The notes under the pieces were generated by a model that saw only the letters and a list, made by a program, of their open reading frames with translations, had not been told where the DNA came from and ran no database searches. The translations under genes and the position numbers were made by a program. Below are positions 26,570 through 35,501 of a stretch of 64,000 bases of DNA, piece after piece. Source of the DNA: Mycobacterium sp. SM1 (GTDB lineage Bacteria > Actinomycetota > Actinomycetes > Mycobacteriales > Mycobacteriaceae); NCBI RefSeq assembly GCF_018361265.1, contig NZ_JAFLNH010000005.1, forward strand, positions 1 through 64,000. The letters are read 5' to 3'. The number at the start of each line of letters is the position of its first letter. The first letter of the stretch is position 1.

Positions 26570-27145
26570 CTAGCGCTCCACACAGACCGCTCGCACTGGC
26601 AGTGCCATACCACGGTCCTGGGCGCGCTTGAGCGATCGCGCTAAAATGGCGGCGAGCACACGAGCGTCGTCGAACGCGTCGTGTGGGCGCGCCTGCGGCA
26701 CCCGCCAGTAACGCGCCAATGTGCTCAGCTTGTGGTCGCGTACCGGCAAACCCAGCCGGCGGGAAAGCTCCACTGTGCACATCAGCGCCTCCACTGGGCA
26801 CGGCACCGGTGTACGGCGAAACTCGTCCATGAGAAATCGGAAATCGAAGTCCGCATAATGAGCAACTAGTACGCGCCCGCGCAACAATCCGGCGAGACGT
26901 ACCGCGATCTCACCGAATCGCGGCCACCCAGTCAGCATCTCGGCCGTGATCCCGTGCAAGTCGGTCGGTCCCGGCGGAACACCAGGATCCAGCAGCGACA
27001 CAACAGAATCAGCGATGATGCCGTCGTCGTCGACAGCTAGCGCGGCAATACTGACCACCCGGTCTCTTTCTAGGTCAAGACCGGACGTCTCGACATCAAC
27101 CACAGCCCACCGTGGAGCACCCACTCCACCAGCATGACAGCTCAT
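26570..27145 (-). CDS. DEDDh 3'-5' exonuclease, DnaQ-like, 191 aa
   Basis: ExoI motif VVDVETSGLD (Asp, Glu), ExoII in AHYADFDFRFL, ExoIII HDAFDDARV with His and Asp, so the full DEDDh set is present. Single domain, the size of proofreading-type or accessory exonucleases. Its start overlaps the end of the DUF2637 gene by four bases, so it belongs to the replication operon. Confidence 0.88.
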   Translation of the reverse strand: MSCHAGGVGAPRWAVVDVETSGLDLERDRVVSIAALAVDDDGIIADSVVSLLDPGVPPGPTDLHGITAEMLTGWPRFGEIAVRLAGLLRGRVLVAHYADFDFRFLMDEFRRTPVPCPVEALMCTVELSRRLGLPVRDHKLSTLARYWRVPQARPHDAFDDARVLAAILARSLKRAQDRGMALPVRAVCVER

Positions 27146-28122
27146 ACCGACGTCGCTGAGCGCGGTGATGCGGTTGTGATCCGGACCAAGATTTCATCTG
27201 CGGTTTGTTTGATCATGCGGACTTCACGGTGGTGCAGGGCGGTGTCGGCGCAAATGGCTCGTTGTGAGTCGTTGTTGTCATAGAGACGTTCCAGGATCTC
27301 GGCCACTTTCACTCGTGGTAGTTCGGCTATCTTGCGTACGTCACTGGTGTGCGCTTGCACAACGCCGGCAATGGATTCCCACCACAGGCGCCGCTCCGCC
27401 GGAGAACTCGGACCGGTGTATGCAGCGCTTGGCAACGGCGGATCAGTGCCGCAGGAGCCGGACATTTTAAAGCGGCTGTCAAGCGGTGTTGTCAGAGATA
27501 GGAGCGCTAGCGTGGAACAGATCAGTGAGAGATCTACGGCCATCGGCCATAGCCAGGCGGTGTCCCGGCTCATTCCCAGCATGATCGTCAGGTCGCGCAA
27601 TGAGACGAACGACATGGCGAACGCGCAGGCGGCGACCCCAACAGTCAATAGCAGCCCAGCTGTGAGTACGATCCCATCAACGCGACGGTACCCGCGTCGG
27701 CGGGTTTTGATCAGCAGCGCAACCGAGTGTGTTGAGCCAAGTAGGACGGTCGGCGGCACAGCGGCCGCAGTGGCGGCTAAAAGCTTCAGATGCGTGGTCG
27801 GCGCGGTGATCCAGGCGTGGATGACGTTGCCGCCGACGGAAACTACGGTGGCAAACAACAGCCACATCCAGAAGAACCACAGCGCGTGGCGATGCGCGGC
27901 TTCGAAGCTGGCCTCATCGGGTGTGTTCGCAGCCACGGCGCGATCGGCGGTAGTCACCTCTGTGCTCCGCGCCGCTGGTTGGCCCACCGGTGTTGGTTCG
28001 GATAGGCCACACACTGCCGTCTGGTGCATCGGCACGCCGGGGACCTGTGCACCGTTACGGTGAACATCGTTACAGGCTGGAGCGTCCTGCAGGAGGGTCA
28101 TCTCAGCTGCGTCCCCTATCAT
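27142..28122 (-). CDS. DUF2637-type membrane protein, 326 aa
   Basis: Soluble N-terminus (about 1-78), four membrane helices (FFWMWLLFATVVSVGG, LLAATAAAVPPTVLLG, GIVLTAGLLLTVGVAA, LWPMAVDLSLICSTLALL) and a cytoplasmic tail with an HTH-like stretch (VRKIAELPRVKVAEILERLY). DUF2637 proteins are common on actinobacterial plasmids and are linked to spread or maintenance. Start uncertain: ATG 28122 or 28101. Confidence 0.75.
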   Translation of the reverse strand: MIGDAAEMTLLQDAPACNDVHRNGAQVPGVPMHQTAVCGLSEPTPVGQPAARSTEVTTADRAVAANTPDEASFEAAHRHALWFFWMWLLFATVVSVGGNVIHAWITAPTTHLKLLAATAAAVPPTVLLGSTHSVALLIKTRRRGYRRVDGIVLTAGLLLTVGVAACAFAMSFVSLRDLTIMLGMSRDTAWLWPMAVDLSLICSTLALLSLTTPLDSRFKMSGSCGTDPPLPSAAYTGPSSPAERRLWWESIAGVVQAHTSDVRKIAELPRVKVAEILERLYDNNDSQRAICADTALHHREVRMIKQTADEILVRITTASPRSATSV

Positions 28123-28240
28123 GAATACGTTGCGCGCAGACTAAATAATCGCGCTGAGTGCGTTTCGGGCGTGATGGTCGGGATCGTAACAACTACGACG
28201 GACACCGTGGGTTCTCGGCACAGACGCTACAAACACCGTC

Positions 28241-29644
28241 TTATATTCGCGCAAGATCACGGAACATGCTCATGTCAAGTAACGCCGCCACGGTGCAGGT
28301 TTTTTGAGGACCGTTGCGGTGTTTGGCCAGTATCAGATCTGCCTCCCCTGCTCTGGGGCTGTCCCGCTCATAGGCACCTGGTCGGTGAATGAGAATCACC
28401 AGGTCCGCGTCTTGTTCGAGCTGGCCAGTCTCACGTAGGTCAGCAAGTTGCGGAACTTTATCAGCGCGCTGCTCAGGTCCGCGGTTAAGCTGGCTGATCG
28501 CTATGACCGGCACGTTGAGTTCTTTAGCCAACAGTTTGAGGCTCCGGGAAAATTCCGCCACCTCAGTCTGACGGGACTCCACACGCTTGCCAGATGTCAT
28601 CAGCTGCAGGTAGTCGACCACAATTAGCCGCAGGTCGGCCCTCTGCTGGAGCCGACGCGCTTTTGCCCGGATTTCCATTATGGTCAGATTTGGCGAGTCG
28701 TCGATATACAGTGGCGCGTCAGTTATCTCGCTCATGCGCTGCACCATTCGCATCCAGTCGTCGTCGCTGAGCCGCCCAGAACGTATCCCGGAAAGTTTGA
28801 TCCGGGATTCAGCTGACAGTAGCCGCATTACAATCTCCGACTTGCTCATTTCAAGGCTGAAAATAACACTGGTCATACGGTGCTTAATCGAGCATGACCG
28901 CAATATGTCCAAGGCCAGCGTCGATTTACCATGCCCTGGCCTGCCAGCCACAACGATCATCTGACCTCCATGTAGACCGGTGGTTACCTCGTCGAGTTCG
29001 CTAAACCCAGTCGGCACGCCTTGGGTCAGCCCGCCGCCACACTGGATCGCATCGATTTCGTCCATGGTGGCTTGCAGCAGATCGCCCAGCGGCTCGTAAT
29101 CCTGGCAGCGGCGGTTGTCGGTGACGTCGTAGATTTCGGCTTGAGCCCGATCGACGACCTCGGCCACATCCGCCCCAGAGCCGCCGGCGTACCCGTATTG
29201 CACCACCCTGGTGCCGGCGGCGACCAGGCGGCGCAGTATCGCCTTCTCTGCGACGATGGTGGCGTAGTAGCCGGCGTTGGCCGCGGTGGGAACTGTCGCG
29301 ATCAGGGTGTGCAGATACGGCGCACCTCCCACGCGGCGCAGTGCTCCACGCCGATCCAGCTCGGCAGCGACCGTGATAGGGTCGGCTGGCTCACCTCGTC
29401 CATACAGGTGCAGGATCGCCTCGCAGATCACCTGGTGGCTAGGACTGTAGAAATCGGCTGGCCGCAGTCTCTCGAGCACATCGGCGATCGCGTCCTTGCT
29501 AAGCAGCATCCCGCCCAGCACAGACTGCTCCGCATCTAGATCCTGCGGTGGCTGACGCCGATCAACGATATCGAAGTCAGCGCCGGCCCGCGCCGCCGGC
29601 TGATGCTGGCCAGGTGCCGCAGCTGTGTTGCGTAGATCAGTCAC
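28241..29644 (-). CDS. dnaB: DnaB-family replicative helicase, 467 aa
   Basis: N-terminal DnaB domain (PPQDLDAEQSVLGGMLLSKD, RPADFYSPSHQVICEAIL), linker, RecA-like motor with Walker A GRPGHGKST, SLEMSKSEIVMRL, Walker B LIVVDYLQLM, ISQLNRGPEQR and LRETGQLEQDADLVILIHRP. No intein. Start overlaps the rep stop (GTGA). Would unwind the replicon fork after loading by the upstream initiator. Confidence 0.95.
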   Translation of the reverse strand: MTDLRNTAAAPGQHQPAARAGADFDIVDRRQPPQDLDAEQSVLGGMLLSKDAIADVLERLRPADFYSPSHQVICEAILHLYGRGEPADPITVAAELDRRGALRRVGGAPYLHTLIATVPTAANAGYYATIVAEKAILRRLVAAGTRVVQYGYAGGSGADVAEVVDRAQAEIYDVTDNRRCQDYEPLGDLLQATMDEIDAIQCGGGLTQGVPTGFSELDEVTTGLHGGQMIVVAGRPGHGKSTLALDILRSCSIKHRMTSVIFSLEMSKSEIVMRLLSAESRIKLSGIRSGRLSDDDWMRMVQRMSEITDAPLYIDDSPNLTIMEIRAKARRLQQRADLRLIVVDYLQLMTSGKRVESRQTEVAEFSRSLKLLAKELNVPVIAISQLNRGPEQRADKVPQLADLRETGQLEQDADLVILIHRPGAYERDSPRAGEADLILAKHRNGPQKTCTVAALLDMSMFRDLARI

Positions 29645-31035
29645 GCCACGGCCCGCTTGTCGGCACCGGAGTTGTTAGCGTCCATTTCGCTGGCGATGAC
29701 TTGCCAACACCGGTCGCAAACCACCGACTTCAACGGCAGTTGCGGCCGCGCTATGGCCTCCTGGGAGCCGCACACCACGCACTGGCAGCCCGCGATCGCC
29801 AAGTCGGTCAGCAGATCCGTGTGACGCGTCGCGCCCTCCGCAACCGGCTGACCGGCAACCTCCTCCGGCTGGGGACCGAGAACCTCCGCGACCCAACGCG
29901 CCAACGCCGCTGCCAAAGGCATCCCGGGGAACATACGGGCAACCCGCCGACCCGCGCCTGCCAGCGCGGCGACCGGATCCGCCGCCGGCTCACCGAATTT
30001 CACCTGATGAGCGCGCAATAGCTCAGCGCGCTCATCAGTACTGGTCACCGCCGCGACGCTGTTGTACCAGCGTGCCGTGATCTCTGCGGCGGCGGCCTTG
30101 GCTTGAGCAGTAGCTTGATCGTCCCACGCTTGCTGCAGCGGGCGTAGCCGCGGCCCGACACCAACGATGTTGTGCCGCAACCGCCATAGCGCCAAGCGCC
30201 ACGGGCGCTCTACATGCTGAGGCAGCGGCGCCGACAGGACCTCGAGGATTTGATCCGGCCGCCACCCGGCTAGTAGACGTTGGCGGATCTCCCCGCCCAG
30301 CAACCAGCGCAGATGCCTAGGCAGTTCAGCCATCGGCTTGGGCAGTTCATGCAGCACTGCTTGGAGTTCTTGAGTGGAGACATCTACCGCAGTCGGGCGG
30401 GCCGTGGCGGGCTGGGCCTCGTCGTGGAGGGTAGGGAGGTAATTATATTGGCTTTTATAAGGAGAAGCCGTCGAAAAGGTGACGGGATTGGTGTCGCCTT
30501 GACTCTTACCGCTGGTGATAACCCGGCCGGAGCTGTCCCTATCAAGCACCGCAATATCGTGGATAAACTGGTCATGGATCGCCATAAATGCTCGCCTGCC
30601 GCGGCCTCGCGCTGGCTGGTAGACGATCAGATCAAGAGCTGCTAAACGCGCCAGGGCACGCCCGATGGTTTTTAGATCGTAGCGGCGGCCAGCGGTTGCC
30701 ACTATGAGCTCGACGACTTGGGTTAGCCGAATCTGGTCATCAGTGATCCTGCTCCAGCCACACAGCAGCGCCAGTACCGCTGACAGCACATGGTTGGCAG
30801 CACCGCGTAGCCGCAGCCGACGCGCGTATCCTTCCACGCGTTCACGCACCAGCGCGGCATCGGCAAAACGCACTCGCGGCCGATGCTGACAGATCTGATG
30901 GGCCGGGGTTTCGTGTGCGCGGCACGCGCATGAAAGTCGCGTGTTTTCGCAGGTCGCGCCATTTGTTTGCGAAACACGGCCCGGATATTTGCAATCATGT
31001 CCAGGGTAAGTGCTACCCTGAGAAGCACCTGGCAT
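29641..31035 (-). CDS. rep: Replication initiator-like winged-helix protein, 464 aa
   Basis: ATG 31035 follows GAGGAGAACACC. The N-terminus has scattered Cys/His. A winged helix near 95-150 (ITDDQIRLTQVVELIVATA, KTIGRALARLAALDLIVYQP) is of the type used by plasmid Rep proteins. A helical C-terminal half follows (LPRHLRWLLGGEIRQRLLAG), then a zinc ribbon CVVCG...CDRC. Direct coupling to dnaB supports a role as initiator or helicase loader; the family assignment is inferred. Confidence 0.6.
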   Translation of the reverse strand: MPGASQGSTYPGHDCKYPGRVSQTNGATCENTRLSCACRAHETPAHQICQHRPRVRFADAALVRERVEGYARRLRLRGAANHVLSAVLALLCGWSRITDDQIRLTQVVELIVATAGRRYDLKTIGRALARLAALDLIVYQPARGRGRRAFMAIHDQFIHDIAVLDRDSSGRVITSGKSQGDTNPVTFSTASPYKSQYNYLPTLHDEAQPATARPTAVDVSTQELQAVLHELPKPMAELPRHLRWLLGGEIRQRLLAGWRPDQILEVLSAPLPQHVERPWRLALWRLRHNIVGVGPRLRPLQQAWDDQATAQAKAAAAEITARWYNSVAAVTSTDERAELLRAHQVKFGEPAADPVAALAGAGRRVARMFPGMPLAAALARWVAEVLGPQPEEVAGQPVAEGATRHTDLLTDLAIAGCQCVVCGSQEAIARPQLPLKSVVCDRCWQVIASEMDANNSGADKRAVA

Positions 31036-31064
31036 GGTGTTCTCCTCGGTAACGCGAGGACCCC

Positions 31065-31123
31065 GAGGCCCGAAGTTGGCGCTTCAGGCCTCACGAAGCC
31101 CGGAGTTGGCGCTCCGGGGTTTC
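31065..31123. promoter_or_regulatory. Tandem stem-loops upstream of rep
   Basis: Two adjacent hairpins (31065-31092 and 31095-31123) with exactly 30-base period and the shared core AGTTGGCGCT (31074-31083 and 31104-31113), so both loops read TTGGCG. They lie 30-90 bases upstream of the rep start. Candidates: copy-number control in the rep leader, or initiator binding repeats. Confidence 0.5.
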
Positions 31124-31296
31124 GACCTCTAATCGATTCCCAGCTCCCCCTCCAGGGGGGTGTCTGTCTTCTTGGTCCCGCTATGTTTTTGTCGGGCACC
31201 CCGTAAAAGGGTGGTTAGAACAGGTGTGTAAACCTCCTTTTCCGAGTCGTTACCCTCAATCGGACCACGCCACTGGCCGATGGAGTTGGATCGACA

Positions 31297-31331
31297 CGGC
31301 TGTAGCGGCGGTGCCAATGCCGCTACAGCCG
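31297..31331. repeat. 13-bp perfect palindrome between operon end and rep
   Basis: Arms CGGCTGTAGCGGC (31297-31309) and GCCGCTACAGCCG (31319-31331) with a nine-base centre. No T tract on either side, so not a simple terminator. It sits in the 440-base non-coding gap upstream of rep, the most likely place for an origin. Confidence 0.5.
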
Positions 31332-31475
31332 GTGCGCCAGGAAGACCGGCACGCGTCATAGCGATCACTGGTACGGCATCGACCAGGTGCCAGGCGCGCA
31401 GACAGCAAGGTTTGTGCGTTTAGGACAGGCAGCGCGCAGATCCCCAGCGCCTGGATCGACGTCGAGCAGCTGCGG

Positions 31476-32195
31476 TTAGTGGTCTCCATGTGCCTCCGAT
31501 CCGCTGTGGTGCTCACCGATAGTCCCGCCGGTGGGCGGATCGACCGCGATCAGGTAATGCGCAGCCATTGCGGTCAACACCGAACATGGTGCGGCTACCA
31601 CACATTCAGCGGTGGGCACACCTTCCTGGTCGCCGGCCCACGGACCGGCCCTAAAGGTGCAGGCGCCGCACACCACCCGGTAATCTGGGCACACATCTTC
31701 GCCATGAACCGCTGCGGGGTCGCGGCAGCGGGCGCATTGCTCACACACGGTTACAATTGGCCGGTGTTCGGCGGCATGCGCCAGCAGCTCTGACCGATGC
31801 CCCAGCTGAGCCTCGCGGTCCGGCGGAGCATCAGCGAGGATCGCCGTGAATATCCGCCGCAGCAGATCAGGATTCCAACCACCACCGACCCGCCAGGATG
31901 ATTGGGCATACAAGTCTATTTCCTGATCGATCGTGCCCCTATTAAGCGCGACAACCCACCCACATCTTTCACAGCGGCCCTTCGCCAGCCAGCGGCTACC
32001 GTAGGTGAACGCCCCAAACTGGGAGGAATACGCCACGCGTGCTCCACATACTGAATACACGTCAGTACTGATATAGGTGCTGCCTTGAGCCGCGCTCGTA
32101 TTCAGCAGGTCCCCCACCACCGATAGATCCACCGCATGCCACCGCGGCCACGGACCAGCGGCAACCCCGATTCCGAACCGGCGTGGACGACCCAT
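31476..32195 (-). CDS. Cys-rich hypothetical protein, 239 aa
   Basis: Contains several Cys pairs suggesting zinc binding (CERCGW; CEQCARC; CPDYRVVCGAC). Last gene of the ten-gene minus-strand operon; its ATG overlaps the upstream stop (TGATG). No family recognised. Confidence 0.65.
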   Translation of the reverse strand: MGRPRRFGIGVAAGPWPRWHAVDLSVVGDLLNTSAAQGSTYISTDVYSVCGARVAYSSQFGAFTYGSRWLAKGRCERCGWVVALNRGTIDQEIDLYAQSSWRVGGGWNPDLLRRIFTAILADAPPDREAQLGHRSELLAHAAEHRPIVTVCEQCARCRDPAAVHGEDVCPDYRVVCGACTFRAGPWAGDQEGVPTAECVVAAPCSVLTAMAAHYLIAVDPPTGGTIGEHHSGSEAHGDH

Positions 32196-32449
32196 CAGGG
32201 TTCCTTCCGGAGCATGTGTTGCAGTTGGTAGTGACGATGTGTGTAGCTGTCGCGCTCGGCGATATCGCCGGCGGTCATCCGCTGCCCGTTGGGGTTGCGG
32301 CGCAGCATCGGCCCGAACGCGCGCACGCAGTCACCGCATGGCTCACCGACATCGGCAACGCGATTAGTGCAGCCGGGAAGAACGCACAACACCGAATTCA
32401 CAGTGACACCCCCACCAGCGCCAGTAAACAAATCCGTCACAGAAATCAT
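32195..32449 (-). CDS. Small zinc-ribbon protein with a cytosine-methyltransferase-like N-terminus, 84 aa
   Basis: ATG 32449 after GAGGAG. Residues 1-14 read MISVTDLFTGAGGG, the start and motif I of C5-cytosine methyltransferases. From residue 15 it becomes a zinc-ribbon protein (CVLPGCTNRVADVGEPCGDC). A second possible start, GTG at residue 18, would give the ribbon alone. Looks like a deletion scar of a methyltransferase gene fused to a ribbon gene. Confidence 0.6.
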   Translation of the reverse strand: MISVTDLFTGAGGGVTVNSVLCVLPGCTNRVADVGEPCGDCVRAFGPMLRRNPNGQRMTAGDIAERDSYTHRHYQLQHMLRKEP

Positions 32450-32901
32450 CGGTTGCTCCTCGCCATAGCGCTGAGTGCCGTTTGCGTTGTGCCGCAATAC
32501 GGTTGTTGGTTATCGATGCCAGGGAACTGATCCGAGAAATCGCCACGCAGATTACCGAAATCTGCTATAGGCTCGCAGAAATCCACACCCCACTGCTCAA
32601 ATAGCACCGCCAGACTGTCAACCACATCGACGTGTGCGGGATCAGCAAGGTAGACAGGATCAATCACCACGGGGTCAAACCAGGACAACCGTCCGGCGAG
32701 CTCCATCAACGCCAGCGGTGTTCGAGCCGCCGCTACTGGCCGCCCACTCGGTGCATGCACCAACACCCAACGTCCATCAAATGATGGCTCCCCCTCGTCA
32801 CTGATCCGCGCAGCCGGAGCGATCACCAGATGCGGGCACATAGTAAGGAACTGACACACACGCTGGGTCAGCAGCGCCGTATACGCTGACTCGCCGCTCA
32901 T
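32446..32901 (-). CDS. Hypothetical protein, 151 aa
   Basis: ATG 32901 overlaps the hydrolase stop; its own stop overlaps the next start (ATGA). Contains DGRWVLVHAPSGRPVAAART and LALMELAGRLSWFDPVVIDP. Mixed alpha/beta, no motif recognised. Confidence 0.6.
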   Translation of the reverse strand: MSGESAYTALLTQRVCQFLTMCPHLVIAPAARISDEGEPSFDGRWVLVHAPSGRPVAAARTPLALMELAGRLSWFDPVVIDPVYLADPAHVDVVDSLAVLFEQWGVDFCEPIADFGNLRGDFSDQFPGIDNQQPYCGTTQTALSAMARSNR

Positions 32902-33872
32902 AGCCACTGCCTCGTTCTCGTTGGCGGCGAACAAGCCGACGACGCCGCCGAGAACACGATGGCGCGCCGGATTTCCTCGGCGACAAGGTTGGGGGCCTCA
33001 TGCAGAATCATGTGTCCGGCCCCGGGGAGGTGAACGAGCTTAGCGCCCGGGATGCCGCCAGCTAGGTCGTAGGAATGCGCCGGCGGGGTGAGACGGTCGC
33101 CCCCTCCGCTGATAATTGTTGTTGCTGCGCGGATGGAGCCAAGAGTGTGATACTGATCGAAATCGCGCAAAGCTGGCAGAAAGCCGACTTTGGTTGTCAA
33201 CGGTGTCGCGTTGATAGCAGCGGCGGAAATCGCGGCGAGAGCCTCACGGTGTGCCCTGTATCCGCCGTATCGGGTTAATGCGTCACATAACGGCCGGGCC
33301 AGAAAACGTATAGCCCCATCAGTTGCCGAACACGGGGTGTGCTGCACCAGGGTGTAGAGGAGGTCTATCACTGGTATGGCGACGAGCCGGCCCAGGCCGC
33401 GCTCAGCGAGCCTGCCTGCAGCAGCAGAGATAAGAATGAGCGATTGCGGTTCGACCGGCCTGCTGCGGCGACTGAGGTAGGCGATTACGGCCATCGCCCC
33501 CATAGAGTGGCCGGCGAGCGTCAGCGGACCCGAAACACCAAGAGCTACCATCATTTCAGCGAGATCGTCGGCCAGCTGCTCGATGCGGTAGGTGTGCATC
33601 GGGGCAGCCCCGGAACGCCCATGGCCGCGGTGGTCATAGCTGATCAGCCGGACGCTGTCTGGGTACCTGCGCCGCAGATAACCGATCTGGTGGACCCAAC
33701 TGAGTTGGTTTAGGCATAGCCCGTGCAGGAACACCACGGTGTGACACGCCGCAGGTGGGTGGTAGTCACACACCGCCAGCCGCACACCGTCTCCAGTGAT
33801 CACCTCAGCGTCTACTCCATCCGGCGACCAGGAACCCAGCGCAGGGCCAGCAACGTCAACCGTCATAGTCAT
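32898..33872 (-). CDS. Alpha/beta hydrolase, 324 aa
   Basis: Canonical fold: oxyanion-hole HG in VVFLHGLCLNQ, DHRGHGRSG, nucleophile Ser in LAGHSMGAMAV, catalytic Asp in ISGGGDRLTPP and His in GAGHMILHE. Full triad present. A membrane or lipid role is plausible because many mycobacterial hydrolases act on lipids, but the substrate is unknown. An enzyme of this kind inside a regulatory operon is unusual. Confidence 0.85.
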   Translation of the reverse strand: MTMTVDVAGPALGSWSPDGVDAEVITGDGVRLAVCDYHPPAACHTVVFLHGLCLNQLSWVHQIGYLRRRYPDSVRLISYDHRGHGRSGAAPMHTYRIEQLADDLAEMMVALGVSGPLTLAGHSMGAMAVIAYLSRRSRPVEPQSLILISAAAGRLAERGLGRLVAIPVIDLLYTLVQHTPCSATDGAIRFLARPLCDALTRYGGYRAHREALAAISAAAINATPLTTKVGFLPALRDFDQYHTLGSIRAATTIISGGGDRLTPPAHSYDLAGGIPGAKLVHLPGAGHMILHEAPNLVAEEIRRAIVFSAASSACSPPTRTRQWL

Positions 33873-34420
33873 GCCACACCTGCCGTCTCCCGCGGCCAGC
33901 GACGATGGCCTGTGCGCTCGACATCACGCGCACAGACGTAACTTTCATGGCAGGTCTCGCAGCGTGTACGGCCCGGCGAACGCCTTGTGGACATGCAGTC
34001 CCGGCACAACCCGCGCCGGTAGGCTTCATGCCGATCAGCAGGCACACCAGCCACAGCAGCGGCCAGATCCTGCCGGCCCCTAATAGCCGGCAGCAGGTTG
34101 CCGGCTCCAGCAGCTGTTGAGTCGGCTGCCGGCCACATATACTCGGCCAGCCATCGACGACGATCATCAGCATCCAGGCCGCCGACCACGCTGCGCAGCC
34201 GACGCCGCTCCCGCTCAGAAAACCCTCCCCAAACACCAAAGCGCTCATCGTGGTCCAACGCCCACTCAAGACACGCCAACCGCACCGGGCATCGGATGCA
34301 AACCCGTTTGGCCTCGCGGGTAGAACCACATTTTTCCGGAAAGAACGCGTCGGGGTCGGTCTGGGCGCACAACGCAGCCCCTGACCATGAGGGCAAATCC
34401 AAGTGGCACTGCGCCGTCAT
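33869..34420 (-). CDS. WhiB-family regulator with C-terminal Cys-rich extension, 183 aa
   Basis: WhiB iron-sulfur domain with C18, C41, C44 and C50 (ALCAQTDPDAFFPEKC, CIRCPVRLAC) and the GVWGG turn with a basic stretch SERERRRLR. After about residue 95 an extension ends in a possible zinc knuckle (CRDCMSTRRSPGRTRCETC). Start and stop overlap both neighbours by four bases. Confidence 0.88.
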   Translation of the reverse strand: MTAQCHLDLPSWSGAALCAQTDPDAFFPEKCGSTREAKRVCIRCPVRLACLEWALDHDERFGVWGGFSERERRRLRSVVGGLDADDRRRWLAEYMWPAADSTAAGAGNLLPAIRGRQDLAAAVAGVPADRHEAYRRGLCRDCMSTRRSPGRTRCETCHESYVCARDVERTGHRRWPRETAGVA

Positions 34421-34872
34421 GCCGCCCCCTGGTCTTCAGCCACAACGCGCACCCGCTTAGCCCCCACTTCCCGGCGCCGAATCTCGCGCCGGCGTTCTGC
34501 CATGGTCATGCCACCCCAGATGCCGCGCTCGTCACGACCCCTGGCCAACCCATAGCTGCGGCACTTAGTCAACACCGGGCAGTATGCGCAGATCGCCTTA
34601 CATTCGGCCTGCATCCGTGGACTACGGCTAAGCCAGTCGAGCCCCGGAAAAGACCCGCAGGCCCCGTCCAGATAGAAATCCTTCAAATCGACTTCTGGCT
34701 CGGCCTGCAGCGGCTCCGGGCACGGCAACGCCAAATACCGAGAAACCGAGCGTTTGGTGACCCGCAAATGATCGGCGATCGCGTCCAGTGACTGGCCGCG
34801 AGTGCGCATCTTGTGCGCAGTAATCCGATGATTAATCCAGCGGGCGTTCTGTTGTCCGACAACACCGCTCAC
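34417..34872 (-). CDS. WhiB-family regulator with N-terminal HTH, 151 aa
   Basis: Unusual order: HTH of resolvase/AsnC type at about 24-47 (RGQSLDAIADHLRVTKRSVS), then a WhiB domain with C72, C95, C98 and C104 and the GIWGGMT turn, then a basic tail (ERRREIRRREVGAKR). Most WhiB proteins lack a separate DNA-binding domain, so this may bind DNA without sigma-factor help. Overlaps both neighbours (ATGA). Confidence 0.85.
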   Translation of the reverse strand: MSGVVGQQNARWINHRITAHKMRTRGQSLDAIADHLRVTKRSVSRYLALPCPEPLQAEPEVDLKDFYLDGACGSFPGLDWLSRSPRMQAECKAICAYCPVLTKCRSYGLARGRDERGIWGGMTMAERRREIRRREVGAKRVRVVAEDQGAA

Positions 34873-35501
34873 AGCCGCCCCCCCATCGTGTCGATGTTGG
34901 CGTCACGCAGACGCCGATACTGGGCACCGACCTCGGCGATACCTAGACGCTGCAACGCTGCGGCAACATCACCGGCGCTGATCGCCGCGCGCGGTTCCCC
35001 GTCTGTGGGTTTGGCGTTGATCCCAATCCGCGCCATCACCGCGGTCAGCGTCAGCATCATCGGCGGGCTCGGACAGGCGACCTTCATGCCGTGGCGGCTG
35101 AATGTCGCCGCGGCATGCACCGCGCCGCGGCTGATTCCCAACGCCGCTGGAATCCCTGGCCCGAACACCCAGCGGCCGTCCCGAAACCCGTAGCGGCCCA
35201 GCACGATTTGCGGATTCGACACCTCCACCGTGGCGCCGTCGCCGTCGACGTCGAGCAATTTGACATCGCTATGGGAGATGGCTTGGGTCAACCACAGCGC
35301 CGTAGGGGCATGCTCGAAGCGAATACGCATCCGGTGGCCGCTGCGTTCAGTCGGTGTGAACGCCAACAGCGCCGCCACATGCCGGACCCGCACCTCGGGC
35401 CGCTCACGCACCACGCACAGCTGTAGCCGCGCATCCGAGAGCACTGAAGCGAACCCGTGCTGGCGCGGCCGCCGCGGTGTCGCTACCTTGGCGGTCTTCA
35501 T
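34869..35501 (-). CDS. WhiA-like protein lacking the C-terminal HTH, 210 aa
   Basis: Resembles the LAGLIDADG-like part of actinobacterial WhiA: HVAALLAFTPTERSG (WhiA: EVTSLLRFAGG), the middle GRWVFGPGIPAALGISRGAV, AAATFSRHG, and VACPSPPMMLTLTAVMARIG followed by VAAALQRLGI, in the same order as WhiA's [27 protein letters not shown] and IGALLTRMGA. WhiA continues with a sigma-region-4-like HTH; this protein stops before it. Translationally coupled to WhiB genes on both sides. The assignment rests on remembered sequence, not a profile search. Confidence 0.55.
   Translation of the reverse strand: MKTAKVATPRRPRQHGFASVLSDARLQLCVVRERPEVRVRHVAALLAFTPTERSGHRMRIRFEHAPTALWLTQAISHSDVKLLDVDGDGATVEVSNPQIVLGRYGFRDGRWVFGPGIPAALGISRGAVHAAATFSRHGMKVACPSPPMMLTLTAVMARIGINAKPTDGEPRAAISAGDVAAALQRLGIAEVGAQYRRLRDANIDTMGGRL

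Noticed and set aside
28241..29644. Intein in DnaB
   Set aside because: The motor motifs are contiguous and length is normal; no splicing junction residues or homing domain.
31141..31175. Terminator at CTCCCCCTCCAGGGGGG
   Set aside because: The arms are separated by only about two bases, too few for a hairpin loop, and the T-run is weak.
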